DNA from: Geodermatophilus poikilotrophus
GTDB taxonomy: Bacteria; Actinomycetota; Actinomycetes; Mycobacteriales; Geodermatophilaceae
Direction of reading: 5' to 3'
Length of the DNA: 64,000 nucleotides
Assembly (NCBI RefSeq): GCF_900111455.1
Contig: NZ_FOIE01000003.1
Coordinates: 310,001-374,000 of the forward strand
Shown: piece after piece, positions 25,360 through 33,515 of the stretch
Position numbering within the stretch: position 1 is the stretch's first letter
Layout: each line of letters opens with the position of its first letter
The notes under the pieces: model-generated
The model's input: only the letters and a program-made list of their open reading frames with translations
Databases searched by the model: none
Told to the model about the DNA's origin: nothing
Made by a program: the position numbers and the translations under genes

Positions 25360-25662
25360 TCAGGACCGGACGAGGCGGGCGATCGCCTCGGACGCCTCGC
25401 GGACCTTCTCGTCGGCCTCGCGGCCGCCGGCCTGCGCCGCCTGGACGACGCAGTGCGACAGGTGCTCCTCGACCAGGCCGAGGGCAACCGACTGCAGCGC
25501 CTTCGTCATCGCCGAGACCTGGGTGAGGATGTCGATGCAGTACTTCTCGTCCTCGACCATCCGCTGCAGCCCGCGAGCCTGCCCCTCGATGCGGCGCAGC
25601 CGCTTGAGGTAGTCGTCCTTGCGGTGGATGTAGCCGTGCTGACCGGCTCCGGTGCTCTCCAA
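25360..25662 (-). CDS. csoR: Copper-sensing repressor CsoR
   Basis: A 100-residue all-alpha DUF156-family repressor, released from DNA by Cu(+). The copper ligands are the Cys in DEKYCIDILTQ and the His and Cys in EEHLSHCVV; the outer-sphere Tyr and Glu are also present. It starts with TTG, with GGGAGG 8 nt upstream. First gene of the copper operon and preceded by a pseudo-palindromic CsoR box, so it is autoregulated. Confidence 0.95.
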   Translation of the reverse strand: MESTGAGQHGYIHRKDDYLKRLRRIEGQARGLQRMVEDEKYCIDILTQVSAMTKALQSVALGLVEEHLSHCVVQAAQAGGREADEKVREASEAIARLVRS

Positions 25663-25704
25663 GGGGTGTCCTCCCGACGCGTCGCGGTGGGCGCTCGAGG
25701 AGAA

Positions 25705-25727
25705 CCATACCCCCCTAGGGCATATGG
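25705..25727. promoter_or_regulatory. CsoR operator
   Basis: CCATACCCCCCTAGGGCATATGG has CCATA/TATGG ends and C-run/G-run inner arms, the form of CsoR boxes (ATACCC...GGGTAT). It lies 43 bp before the csoR start. Confidence 0.8.
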
Positions 25728-25743
25728 TGACGTGCGTCGTCCG

Positions 25744-26112
25744 TCACTCGCGGGTGCGGCGGTCCCGCAGCCGGTCCACGGTGGCCTGCAGTCGCTCGCT
25801 GTCGGCCCGGGCGTCGGCCAGTTCGTCCTGCAGCCCGAGGATCACCTCGGCCGACGCCAGCGTGTGCCCCTCGTCGAGCAGGCCGCGCAGCCGGGCGGCC
25901 AGGGTGAGCTGGTGGCGGGAGTAGCGGCGGTGCCCGCCGGGGGAGCGGTGCGGCTGCAGGACGCCGGCGGTGTCGAGGCTGCGCAGGAAGGCCGCCTGGA
26001 CGCCGAGCAGCGCGGCTGCCTGGCTCATGGTCAGCACGGGGAAGTCCGGGTCGTCCATGCGCTCGACCCGCCCTCCTGCCGGGTCCCCGTCCCGGGAGCC
26101 GGGTGCGGTCAT
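25744..26112 (-). CDS. MerR-family regulator
   Basis: A 122-residue regulator with one N-terminal winged helix (about 25-95: TMSQAAALLGVQAAFLRSLDTAGVLQPHRSPGGHRRYSRHQL) and a short coiled coil (LQDELADARADSERLQATVDRLRDR). There are no metal-binding cysteines. Layout resembles HspR-like MerR proteins and it lies 73 bp after the hsp20 gene on the same strand, so it may control that chaperone. ATG at 26112 has GGAGG upstream; Met19 is an alternative. Confidence 0.85.
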   Translation of the reverse strand: MTAPGSRDGDPAGGRVERMDDPDFPVLTMSQAAALLGVQAAFLRSLDTAGVLQPHRSPGGHRRYSRHQLTLAARLRGLLDEGHTLASAEVILGLQDELADARADSERLQATVDRLRDRRTRE

Positions 26113-26185
26113 GGCGGTCCTCCGGGTCTCGAATGGCGCGAGGGCCGGGTCCGCCCGGACCCGGCCCTCGCGGAGTCGCCGCCGA

Positions 26186-26683
26186 TCAGCTCTCGACGGA
26201 TCGGCGCTCGGACGACTCGCCCTCGATGGTGCGCCCCTCGACGGCGGTCGGGGTGTCGGCGCGGGTGACGCTGATCTTGCGGGCCCGCGCCTTCTCGGCG
26301 ACCGGGATGCTCACGGTGAGCACGCCGTCGTGGTAGTGGGCCTCGAGCCGGTCGGTGTCCAGGCTGCGGCCGAGGACGAGCTGCCGGGTGTAGCTGCCGT
26401 ACGGCCGCTCGGCGATCGCCCACTCGGCGTTCTCCAGCTGCGGCACCGAGCGCTCCGCGGTGACGGTCAGCGTGGTGCCCTCGACCTGCAGGTCGATCGA
26501 GCCAGGGTCGACGCCGGGCAGGTCGAAGTGGGCGACGAAGTTGTCGCCGACGCGGTAGGCGTCCATCGGCATGCCGGACAGCGGACGGGCGGTGAGCCCG
26601 CCGCCCCGGCCGGCCAGCTGGTCGAGCGCCCGGAAGGCGGCGTTCGTGGCGGCGAACGGGTCGTAGGCGGTCAGCATGGCCAT
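26186..26683 (-). CDS. Hsp20/alpha-crystallin small heat-shock protein
   Basis: A 165-residue small heat-shock protein. The alpha-crystallin domain (about 40-135) shows DNFVAHFDLPGVDPGSIDLQVEGTTLTVTAER in sections and YHDGVLTVSIPVAEKARARKI, where GVLTVxxP is the family hallmark. It holds unfolding proteins for refolding by other chaperones. ATG at 26683 with AGGAGG upstream. A -35/-10 pair (26754-26782) precedes it. The next gene downstream is a MerR-type regulator. Confidence 0.94.
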   Translation of the reverse strand: MAMLTAYDPFAATNAAFRALDQLAGRGGGLTARPLSGMPMDAYRVGDNFVAHFDLPGVDPGSIDLQVEGTTLTVTAERSVPQLENAEWAIAERPYGSYTRQLVLGRSLDTDRLEAHYHDGVLTVSIPVAEKARARKISVTRADTPTAVEGRTIEGESSERRSVES

Positions 26684-26753
26684 GGCTGTGTCAACCTCCT
26701 GTGTGTTCCTGGTGGCGAGTTCGCTGCCCGAGGTGAACCTCTTGTGGCGACTA

Positions 26754-26782
26754 GAGATTACCTCGCGCACGCACTGGAGTAA
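26754..26782 (-). promoter_or_regulatory. Promoter of the hsp20 gene
   Basis: Reading the minus strand, TTTACT and TAATCT are separated by exactly 17 bp, in an unusually AT-rich patch about 70 bp before the hsp20 start. This suits a housekeeping-type sigma factor. No clear HAIR element (CTTGAGT-N7-ACTCAAG) was seen. Confidence 0.55.
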
Positions 26783-26927
26783 ACATCCATCTCGCAGATT
26801 TCTTCCACTGTGCGTCGAGCGGTGGCACAGGAGGTCGGCGCCGGCGCCCCCGCCCGGCTCCGGTGGCGGGGGAGCGGGACGCGGGGCCCCACGCGTGAGC
26901 TGCGGCCTCCCGGGGCAGGAGACGACC

Positions 26928-27353
26928 GTGGACGACACCAGCGCCTCCCCAGCGCAGGGGGAACCGGAGCGGCAGCGGAACGGCGACGCGGAACCGGAGG
27001 TGACCACCGACCTGGACGGCGACGTCGCGACGTTGACCCTGGGCGGCGAGCTGACCGAGGGGGCCCGCCGGCCGCTGGTCCGGACGATGACCGACCTGAT
27101 GCTCGGCCGACCGCACCTGCGGCGGGTGCGCCTGGACCTCCGCGGGGCCACCTACCTGAACTCCGCCGGCATGGCCGTGCTGGTGCAGCTGCAGAAGCTC
27201 GGCCAGCCGCGGGGTGTGGACGTCGCGCTGGTGGCGCCGCCGGTGGCGGTGGCCCGGCCGCTGCAGCTGTCCGGCCTGTGGCTGCGCTTCCCGATCGAGG
27301 AGGACCAGGCGATGGAGGACGACCGCGTGGACCGGGAGGGCGGTCCACGCTGA
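26928..27353 (+). CDS. STAS-domain protein (anti-sigma factor antagonist-like)
   Basis: A 141-residue protein with an acidic disordered N-terminus (about 1-25) and a STAS domain. The phosphorylatable serine motif is present as LRGATYLNSAGMAVLVQLQ, the hallmark of SpoIIAA-type partner-switch antagonists. A cognate anti-sigma kinase is not encoded in this window. GTG at 26928 lies after GGAGACGACC. It diverges from hsp20, so a link to stress sigma control is plausible. Confidence 0.82.
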   Translation: MDDTSASPAQGEPERQRNGDAEPEVTTDLDGDVATLTLGGELTEGARRPLVRTMTDLMLGRPHLRRVRLDLRGATYLNSAGMAVLVQLQKLGQPRGVDVALVAPPVAVARPLQLSGLWLRFPIEEDQAMEDDRVDREGGPR

Positions 27354-27391
27354 GGACCGGTGTCGCGGGGGGCGCGCCGGCGTGGAACTCC

Positions 27392-27397
27392 TAGCCT
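27392..27397 (+). promoter_or_regulatory. Extended -10 type box for leaderless YibE/F gene
   Basis: TAGCCT lies 6 nt before the GTG with no Shine-Dalgarno sequence. Confidence 0.55.
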
Positions 27398-27403
27398 GAC
27401 CAG

Positions 27404-28690
27404 GTGCCGCCCAGCCACCCCCACAGCCACGGTCCCGACCCGGACGCGCCGCCGCCGACCCCGGAGGTCCTCACCCGGAGACGGCGCGCGGTCTGGCTCA
27501 TGCTCCTGCTGCTCGTGCCCGTGGGGCTGGCCACGGTCGTCGGTCTGGTGGTGCTCTGGCCCGGCGACGAGCCGACCCGCGCCGAGCAGGCCGCCGAGCT
27601 GTTCCTCCCGCCGGGCACCACCTACCCCGAGGGGCGGGTGTCCGCCGTCGAGCCGTTCGACTGCTCGGTACCCGGCGGCGAGGGCCAGGTGGCGCAGCAG
27701 CTGACCTGCGCCACCGTCGTCGTGCAGGTGCTCGACGGGGACGGCGCGGGGGAGTTCCAGGAACTGACGCTGCCGGCCGAGATCTACGCCGCGGGCATCT
27801 CCGAGGGCGACGTCCTGGTGCTCACCCGGGACGCCGCCGCGGAGGGCGGTGGCGGGTACGGGTTCTACGACTACGACCGCGACTTCCCGATGGTCGCGCT
27901 GACCGTCGTGTTCGCCGTCGTGACCGTGGCCGTGGCCCGGCTGCGCGGACTGGCGGCCCTGTTCGGGCTGGCCTTCGCCTTCTTCGTGATGCTGCAGTTC
28001 CTGCTGCCCGGCCTGCTCGGCGACTCCTCGCCGACGCTGATCAGCCTGGTCGGCTCGGCGGCGATCATGTTCGTCGTCCTCTACCTGGCGCACGGCTTCT
28101 CCGCGCGGACGACGACGGCGCTGGTGGGCACCCTCTTCGGCCTGGCGCTGGTCGCCGTCCTCGGCGCGGTATCGGTGGCCACGGCGCGGCTGACCGGCCT
28201 GACCAGCGAGGAGACCACGCAGCTGCAGACCTTCGACCCGGCGCTGGACTTCTCCGGCCTGGTGCTCGCCGGCGTCGTCGTCGCCGGGCTCGGGGTGCTC
28301 AACGACGTGACGATCACCCAGGCGTCGGCGATCTGGCAGCTGCACGAGGTGGACCCGCAGATGACCTGGCGGGAGCTCTACCGCCGCGGGATGGTCGTCG
28401 GCCGCGACCACATCGCCTCGACGGTCTACACGATCGTCTTCGCCTACGCCGGCGCCTCGCTGCCGCTGCTCATGCTCTTCGAGGTCTACGCCCAGCCGTG
28501 GGACGTCGTGCTGACCACGTCCAACCTGGCGGAGGAGGTGATCCGCACGCTGGTCGGCTCGATCGCGCTGGTGCTCGCCGTCCCGGTGACGACGGCGGCC
28601 GGCGCGTTCTTCGCCAAGGCCGCCGGCACCGCGGCCGGCGCGGCCACCGAGCAGCGGGTGACCGCCCTGCGGGCCCGGTTCGCCCGATGA
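27404..28690 (+). CDS. YibE/F-family multipass membrane protein
   Basis: A 428-residue membrane protein of the YibE/F family. After a Pro/His-rich N-terminus and one TM helix (about 30-50) comes an external domain, then seven or eight TM helices. Family motifs include GLGVLNDVTITQASA and ASTVYTIVFAYAGASLPLLM. Function is not established; the family has been suggested to be transport-related. Start is leaderless. The stop overlaps the next methyltransferase start (ATGA). Confidence 0.88.
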   Translation: MPPSHPHSHGPDPDAPPPTPEVLTRRRRAVWLMLLLLVPVGLATVVGLVVLWPGDEPTRAEQAAELFLPPGTTYPEGRVSAVEPFDCSVPGGEGQVAQQLTCATVVVQVLDGDGAGEFQELTLPAEIYAAGISEGDVLVLTRDAAAEGGGGYGFYDYDRDFPMVALTVVFAVVTVAVARLRGLAALFGLAFAFFVMLQFLLPGLLGDSSPTLISLVGSAAIMFVVLYLAHGFSARTTTALVGTLFGLALVAVLGAVSVATARLTGLTSEETTQLQTFDPALDFSGLVLAGVVVAGLGVLNDVTITQASAIWQLHEVDPQMTWRELYRRGMVVGRDHIASTVYTIVFAYAGASLPLLMLFEVYAQPWDVVLTTSNLAEEVIRTLVGSIALVLAVPVTTAAGAFFAKAAGTAAGAATEQRVTALRARFAR

Positions 28691-29364
28691 GCGCGGATCG
28701 GCCCCGTCCCGAGGCTCGCGCCGAGCTTGCGAGGCGGGAGGACGGGGTCCTTCAACTGCTCAGCGCCGCCCGCGCCGCCCCCGGCTTCATGCCCGACGAC
28801 GAGGGGACGGCGCTGTACGAGGCGGCCCGCTCGGTCGCCGTCCCCGGGCCGCTGCTCGAGGTGGGCTCGTGGATGGGCAAGTCCGCGCTGTACCTCGCCG
28901 CCGCGGCGCGGGAGACCGGCCGGCAGGTCGTCACCGTCGACCACCACCGCGGGTCCGAGGAGCACCAGCCCGGCTGGGAGTACCACGACCCGACGCTGGT
29001 CGACCCCGCGGTGGGCCGGATCGACACCCTGCCCCGGTTCCGCCGGACCATCGCCGACGCCGGCGCCGAGGACGTCGTCGTCGCCGTCGTCGCCCGCTCG
29101 GAGACGCTCGCCCCGCTGTGGACCACGCCGCTGGCGCTGCTGTTCCTCGACGGCAGCCACACCGAGGAGTCCGCGCGCCGCGACCAGGACGCCTGGGTGG
29201 CCAAGCTCGCCGTCGGCGGGACGCTGGCCATCCACGACGTCTTCCCCGACCCCGCCGACGGTGGGCAGGCGCCCTATGGCGTCTACCGGCGGGTGGTGGC
29301 CTCGGGGGAGTTCACCGAGCTGGCCGGTACCGGGTCGCTGCGGCTGCTGCGCCGTGAGCACTGA
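28687..29364 (+). CDS. Class I SAM-dependent methyltransferase (methyltransf_24 type)
   Basis: A 225-residue protein with the SAM-binding start LLEVGSWMGKSALYLA (motif I), VVTVDHHRGSEE, LLFLDGSHTEESARRDQDAWV and GGTLAIHDVFPD, the pattern of Methyltransf_24/cephalosporin hydroxylase-like enzymes. Residues 4-22 (RPRPEARAELARREDGVL region) are encoded by a palindromic repeat copy, so the ancestral start may have been about residue 23. Coupled to the YibE/F gene by ATGA; its 3' end overlaps the dksA-like gene by 11 bp. Confidence 0.85.
   Translation: MSADRPRPEARAELARREDGVLQLLSAARAAPGFMPDDEGTALYEAARSVAVPGPLLEVGSWMGKSALYLAAAARETGRQVVTVDHHRGSEEHQPGWEYHDPTLVDPAVGRIDTLPRFRRTIADAGAEDVVVAVVARSETLAPLWTTPLALLFLDGSHTEESARRDQDAWVAKLAVGGTLAIHDVFPDPADGGQAPYGVYRRVVASGEFTELAGTGSLRLLRREH
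28700..28750. repeat. Family 1 palindromic repeat forming the 5' end of the methyltransferase gene
   Basis: GGCCCCGTCC to GACGGGGTCC, inverse orientation to the copA copy, read in the same repeat frame (RPRPEARAELARREDGV). Confidence 0.85.
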
Positions 29365-29740
29365 GCAAGGACCCCGTCCTCCCCACCCCTCGCAGGCTCG
29401 GGGCGGTGCCCCGGACGGGGCCGCCCTCGACCGTGCGCGGGACGCGGTGCGGGCGCAGATCGAGTCGCTGGGTCGCGAGTTCGACGCCATCGTCGCCGCG
29501 TCGCAGGCGTCGAACGCCGACGACGAGCACGACCCGGAGGGCGCGACGATCGCGTTCGAGCGCCAGCAGGTGGCGGCGCTGCTGGAGCAGGCGCGCCGCC
29601 GGCTGGCCGACATCGACGCCGCGGTCACCGCCGTCGAGGCCGGCACCTACGGCCGCTGCGAGTCCTGCGGTGGGCCGATCGCGCCCGAGCGCCTGGCGGC
29701 CCGCCCCGCCGCGCGCACCTGCATCGACTGCGCGACCTGA
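29354..29740 (+). CDS. DksA/TraR-family zinc-finger protein
   Basis: A 128-residue protein with a coiled-coil part (about 27-90, with HDPEGATIAFERQQVAALLEQARRR) and a C-terminal C4 zinc finger CESCGGPI...CIDC. DksA-like proteins bind RNA polymerase in the secondary channel or act as small zinc proteins. GTG at 29354 lies inside the end of the methyltransferase gene. Residues 5-24 are encoded by a palindromic repeat (29369-29422), so the functional start could also be later. Confidence 0.8.
   Translation: MSTEQGPRPPHPSQARGGAPDGAALDRARDAVRAQIESLGREFDAIVAASQASNADDEHDPEGATIAFERQQVAALLEQARRRLADIDAAVTAVEAGTYGRCESCGGPIAPERLAARPAARTCIDCAT
29369..29422. repeat. Family 1 palindromic repeat at the start of the dksA-like gene
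   Basis: AGGACCCCGTCCTCCCCACC to CGGACGGGGCC; in sense orientation, read as [18 protein letters not shown] within the dksA-like frame. Confidence 0.8.
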
Positions 29741-29800
29741 GGGAGGACCCCGTCCACCCCACCCCCGCAGGCTCGGGGCGGTGCCCTGGGCGGGGTGTCC
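29741..29800. repeat. Family 1 palindromic repeat after the dksA-like gene
   Basis: GGGAGGACCCCGTCCACCCC followed by CGCAGGCTCGGGGCGGTGCCC and GGGCGGGGTGTCC. It lies between the convergent dksA-like and glycosyltransferase genes and may serve as a terminator. Confidence 0.8.
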
Positions 29801-29808
29801 GCGTCGGG

Positions 29809-30819
29809 TCAGCTCACGTAGCGGCGGGCGGTGGAGGTCCGCTGGGCGTGCTCCAGAGCGGCGAACCGGGCCTCCGCGTGCGGGGGCAGCACCTGCCGCT
29901 CGCGGAGCACCCACGGCAGCCCGCGGGTGGCGGCCCACAGCCCCTGGGCGGTCACCCGGTCGCGGGGGAGGGTGCGCAGCAGGTGCACGGTGCGGCGCAG
30001 CGCCGGGCGGGCGGGACGGCGCAGCCACGTCGTCCAGAGGGTGTTGCGTATGCCGTCGCGGCGCCGGCGGTGGGAGTCCCGCGCCGTGGACGCCTGGTGG
30101 TGGACGGTCAGCGCGGGCAGGTAGCACAGCTCCCACCCGGCGGCGGCCAGGTCGCCGGCCATCAGCTCCTCCTCCCCGCCCAGCCACAGCCGCTCGGAGA
30201 AGCCGCCGACCTCGGTGAAGGACTCCCGCCGCACCACCGAGGCGCCCGCGAGGAAGGAGCCCAGCGCCGGTCCGGGCAGCCAGTCGGCACCCCGGACGGG
30301 GGAGTCGCGCAGCTCGGGGACGATCGGGTCCTCCCGGCCGCCGGGCTCGACCAGGATCCGCGCGGTCACCACCGCCAGCCGCGGGTGCGCGTCGAGGACG
30401 TCGGCCGCGGTGCGCAGCGACCCCGGGTCCCACCAGGTGTCGTCGTCGCAGAACGCGACATAGGGGGTGTCCACCCGGGACACGCCGACGTTGCGGCCGA
30501 TCGCGCCCAGGTTCTCCGGGCTCGCGACCAGCTCCACCTGCGCGAAGCGCTCGGTGATCGCCTCCGCCGTCCCGTCGGTGGAGCCGTTGTCGACGACGAC
30601 GACGTGCGGTCGCTCGGGCAGCGCGACCAGCCGGGACAGCGCCAGCAGCACCTCGTCGCGGCGCTGGTGGGTGATGACGACGACGGACACCCGCGGGTCG
30701 CGGCGGCCCCCCTGCAGGAAGAGGACCGCGTCCTCCGCACGCCTCGCACGCTCGGGCCGAGCCGCTGGACGCGGCCGGCCGGTCGGCGCGTGGTGGGGGG
30801 CAGGAGGGTCCTCTCTCAC
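29809..30819 (-). CDS. GT2-family glycosyltransferase (first)
   Basis: A 336-residue GT-A fold transferase. The catalytic domain (about 40-270) shows VSVVVITHQRRDEVLLAL, VVVVDNGSTDGTAEAI, the DxD-type site FCDDDTWWDPGSL, and WLGGEEELMAGDLAAAGW. It lacks membrane helices. The GTG start overlaps the preceding gene by GTGA; residues 13-35 come from a palindromic repeat copy. Last gene of a five-gene operon (GT4, methyltransferase, cyclase-fold, GT2, GT2). Sugar donor and acceptor unknown. Confidence 0.88.
   Translation of the reverse strand: MREDPPAPHHAPTGRPRPAARPERARRAEDAVLFLQGGRRDPRVSVVVITHQRRDEVLLALSRLVALPERPHVVVVDNGSTDGTAEAITERFAQVELVASPENLGAIGRNVGVSRVDTPYVAFCDDDTWWDPGSLRTAADVLDAHPRLAVVTARILVEPGGREDPIVPELRDSPVRGADWLPGPALGSFLAGASVVRRESFTEVGGFSERLWLGGEEELMAGDLAAAGWELCYLPALTVHHQASTARDSHRRRRDGIRNTLWTTWLRRPARPALRRTVHLLRTLPRDRVTAQGLWAATRGLPWVLRERQVLPPHAEARFAALEHAQRTSTARRYVS
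30719..30778. repeat. Family 1 palindromic repeat inside the glycosyltransferase gene
   Basis: A diverged copy (GAGGACCGCGTCCTCC ... GGACGCGGCCGG) read in antisense as RPRPAARPERARRAEDAVL, the same repeat frame as in copA and the methyltransferase. Confidence 0.8.
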
Positions 30820-31676
30820 GCCGCGGCCTCGGCCAGCACGCGCAGGTCGGCGCGGACGTGCTCCGGGACCACCCGGCGCCGGCGCAGCGCGGCCGGCACC
30901 TCCGGCAGCGCGCGCAGCAGCCCGCGACGCTCCGGCGCCCCCGTGCGCAGCGCCTGCAGCGCCAGCCGGCCCACCTCCGGCCACGGCCGGCGCATCACCG
31001 CGGTGAGCAGCCGGCTGCGCCAGATCGCCGTCCGCCGGCCCTCCGGCGCCGACCGCCGCGTCGAGGGGTGGTGGTGCACGGTGACCCCGTCGACGTAGGC
31101 GATGCCCCAACCGGCCGCGGCCAGGTCCAGCGACAGCCGCTCCTCCTCGCCTGGGAAGCGGACGACGGGGTCGAACCCGCCGACGGCGAGGAACGCCTCG
31201 GTGCGCACCATCGCGCCGCAGGCGATGAAGCCCAGCAGCGCCGGGCCGGGCAGGTCGTCGGGGGTCCCCAGCGGGCTGCGCGCCAGCTCGGTGCAGAACG
31301 AGTCGAGCCGCTGCTCGGGGCCGACGAGGATCCGCGCGTTGAGCACCGCCAGGCGGGGGTGCGCACGCATGACCTCGACGGCGCGGGCCAGGTCGCCGGG
31401 CGCCCACCACGAGTCGTCGTCGGCGAAGGCCACGAACTCCGTGCCGGCGCGCTCGACGCCGAGGGTGCGCGCGTGGGACCCGACGTTGCGCGCCAGCGGG
31501 ACGACGGTGACCTCGGGCAGGGCCTCCCGCACCGCGTCGACCGTGCCGTCGGTGGAGGCGTTGTCGACCAGCACGACCGGCGCCTCGTGTCGCGGCAGGG
31601 TGGCGAGGAGGTCCCCGCGGCGGTTCTGGCTCATGACGACGACGGCCACGTCGCCGGGTCGGGGAGGGCTGCTCAC
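30816..31676 (-). CDS. GT2-family glycosyltransferase (second)
   Basis: A 286-residue GT-A protein about 45 percent similar by eye to the next gene: VAVVVMSQNRRGDLLATL, VVLVDNASTDGTVDAV, FVAFADDDSWWAPGDL and RFPGEEERLSLDLAAAGW. The pair probably arose by duplication. The GTG start overlaps the cyclase-fold gene stop, and its stop overlaps the next start (GTGA each), so both are strictly co-translated. Confidence 0.88.
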   Translation of the reverse strand: MSSPPRPGDVAVVVMSQNRRGDLLATLPRHEAPVVLVDNASTDGTVDAVREALPEVTVVPLARNVGSHARTLGVERAGTEFVAFADDDSWWAPGDLARAVEVMRAHPRLAVLNARILVGPEQRLDSFCTELARSPLGTPDDLPGPALLGFIACGAMVRTEAFLAVGGFDPVVRFPGEEERLSLDLAAAGWGIAYVDGVTVHHHPSTRRSAPEGRRTAIWRSRLLTAVMRRPWPEVGRLALQALRTGAPERRGLLRALPEVPAALRRRRVVPEHVRADLRVLAEAAA

Positions 31677-32737
31677 GGCACCACCCTGCCCGCGCCGCCG
31701 GGCAGCCAACCGGCGGTCGCCTGTGAGCCGTCCGTCCCGGCCGGGGGCAGCGCGCCCGGGTCGGTGAACAGCCCCGACGCCGCGGTCGCCCCCGAGAGGG
31801 CGTCGGCGGCGAGGACGACGGCGGCCGAGGTCCACGTCGTCCGCTCGACCGGCCAGCGGGCGTCGTCGGGGTAGACGTAACCGGTCCAGTACGACCCGTC
31901 GTCCGCACGCAGGTGCTGCATGGCGGCCACCTGCTCCAGCGCGGCGTCCGGCCGGCCGGCGGCGGCCAGCGCGAGCGCCAGCTCGCAGGTCTCCGCACCG
32001 GTGACCCAGGGCCGGTCGGCGACGCAGCGCGTGCCCAGTCCCGGGACGACGAAGCGGTCCCAGCCGCCGGCCAGCCGGGTGTCTGCCGCCTCGCCGGTGA
32101 CCGCGCCGCCCAGCACCGGGTAGTACCAGTCCATCGAGTAGCGCGACCGGTCCGCGAAGGCGTCCGGCCGGGTGCGCAGCGCGGTGCCCAGGTCGGCGAC
32201 GGCGAGCTCCCAGTCCGGCTGCGGCCGCCCGGTCAGGGCGGCCAGGGCGACGCCGCAGCGCAGCGCCTGGAACAGGCTGGCGTTGCCGGTGAGCAGCGCG
32301 GTGCCGTCGGCGGTGCCGTCGGGCCGCAGCGCCCAGCCGACCGCGCCGCCGGGCAGCTGCATGCGGGTCACCAGGTCCAGGCCGCGGCGCACGGCCGGCC
32401 ACAGCCCGGCGACCAGCGACTCGTCGCGGGTGAGCAGCCAGCTGTGCCAGACGCCGACCGCCAGGTAGCCGGCGTGGTTGCTCTCCGCCGCGGGGGAGAC
32501 CTCGGCGCCGTCCCGGTACTCCGCGGCCCACGACCCGTCCGGGCGCTGCCGGCGGGCCAGCCAGCGGTAGGCCGCCCGCGCACGGGCGTGCTCGCCGCCG
32601 ACGTCGAGGGCCATCGCCGCCTCGACCATGTCCCAGGGGTCCAGCCGGCTCCCGCGGAACCAGGGCAGCGCGCCGTCGGGCTCCTGCTCGACGGCGATCG
32701 CGGCCACCGTGGCGCGCACCTGCTCCCCGCTCAGCAC
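31673..32737 (-). CDS. Prenyltransferase/squalene-cyclase-like alpha-alpha toroid protein
   Basis: A 354-residue protein made of alpha-hairpin repeats with QW-like motifs: WLARRQRPDGSWAAEYRDG, AVGVWHSWLLTRDESLVAGLW, MQHLRADDGSYWTGYVYPDD. The fold is shared by terpene cyclases, prenyltransferases and some glycosidases. No DCTAE or DxDD cyclase motif is evident, so the name 'prenyltransferase' used for such proteins is structural only. Acidic residues DPWDMVEAAMALD and SMDWYYPVLGG may line the cavity; this resembles a glycoside-processing toroid. It lies between the methyltransferase and the two GT2 genes. Confidence 0.7.
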   Translation of the reverse strand: MLSGEQVRATVAAIAVEQEPDGALPWFRGSRLDPWDMVEAAMALDVGGEHARARAAYRWLARRQRPDGSWAAEYRDGAEVSPAAESNHAGYLAVGVWHSWLLTRDESLVAGLWPAVRRGLDLVTRMQLPGGAVGWALRPDGTADGTALLTGNASLFQALRCGVALAALTGRPQPDWELAVADLGTALRTRPDAFADRSRYSMDWYYPVLGGAVTGEAADTRLAGGWDRFVVPGLGTRCVADRPWVTGAETCELALALAAAGRPDAALEQVAAMQHLRADDGSYWTGYVYPDDARWPVERTTWTSAAVVLAADALSGATAASGLFTDPGALPPAGTDGSQATAGWLPGGAGRVVP

Positions 32738-32759
32738 ACCGGGCAGCTCGGGGAGCAGC

Positions 32760-33515
32760 TCAGACAGCGGTCCGCTCCAGCTCGGTCTCGCCGGCCGTGG
32801 CCGCTCCCGCCGGTCTCTCCGCGTAGACGACCAGGCTCTTGCCGATCACCGGGTCGAGCAGCCGCTCGGCGGTGCGGGTGAGCCACGGCCGCTCAGTCAG
32901 GTCCCACACCAGCAGCCGGTGGTAGGCGCGCACGACCGCGGGGTCCCGCTCCACGCCCACGGCGCACTTGAGCCACCAGAACGGCGCGTGCAGCCCGTGC
33001 GCGTGGTGCTGCTCGCCCGGCACCAGTCCCGCAGCGGCGAGGCGGGCGCGCAGCAGGTCGCCGCGGTAGATGCGGACGTGGCCGCCCTCGTTGGCGTGGT
33101 AGGCGTCCGAGAGCGCCCAGCAGACCCGCTCCGGTCCGTACCGCGGCACGGTCACGGCGACCGTGCCGCCGGGCCTGAGCACCCGGGCGATCTCGGCCAT
33201 CGCGGTCCCGTCGTCGGGGATGTGCTCGAGCACCTCCGAGGCGATCACCCGGTCGACGCTCTCGTCGGGGAAGGGCAGCGCCAGCAGGTCGGCGCGCACC
33301 ACCTCGTAGGCCGCCCCCGCCGGGGCCTCGCCCGCCTCCGCGATCGCACCCAGCCAGCGCTTCGTCGTCCCGACCTCGGACACGCCCCGGTCGACGGCGA
33401 CCACCCGCGCGCCGCGCCGGTAGGCCTCGAACGCGTGCCGGCCCTCGCCGCAGCCCAGGTCCAGGACGATCATCCCCGGCCGCAGGTCCAGGCGGTCGTA
33501 GTCGACGGTCAGCAC
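32760..33515 (-). CDS. Class I SAM-dependent methyltransferase (UbiE/Methyltransf_11 type)
   Basis: A 251-residue enzyme with motif I MIVLDLGCGEGRHAFEAYRRG, acidic VVAVDRG, motif II LPFPDESVDRVIASEVLEHIPDD and LRPGGTVAVTVPRYGPERVCW. The C-terminal part (HGLHAPFWWLKCAVG) is unusual and may contact a lipid-linked glycan. The GTG at 33515 overlaps the end of the GT4 gene by 7 bp. Second gene of the operon. Likely methylates a sugar or sugar acid made by the neighbouring transferases. Confidence 0.86.
   Translation of the reverse strand: MLTVDYDRLDLRPGMIVLDLGCGEGRHAFEAYRRGARVVAVDRGVSEVGTTKRWLGAIAEAGEAPAGAAYEVVRADLLALPFPDESVDRVIASEVLEHIPDDGTAMAEIARVLRPGGTVAVTVPRYGPERVCWALSDAYHANEGGHVRIYRGDLLRARLAAAGLVPGEQHHAHGLHAPFWWLKCAVGVERDPAVVRAYHRLLVWDLTERPWLTRTAERLLDPVIGKSLVVYAERPAGAATAGETELERTAV

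Noticed and set aside
26740..26782. HAIR-type HspR operator before hsp20
   Set aside because: Searched for CTTGAGT and ACTCAAG; only CTTGTGG-like half matches exist, so an HspR site is not supported.
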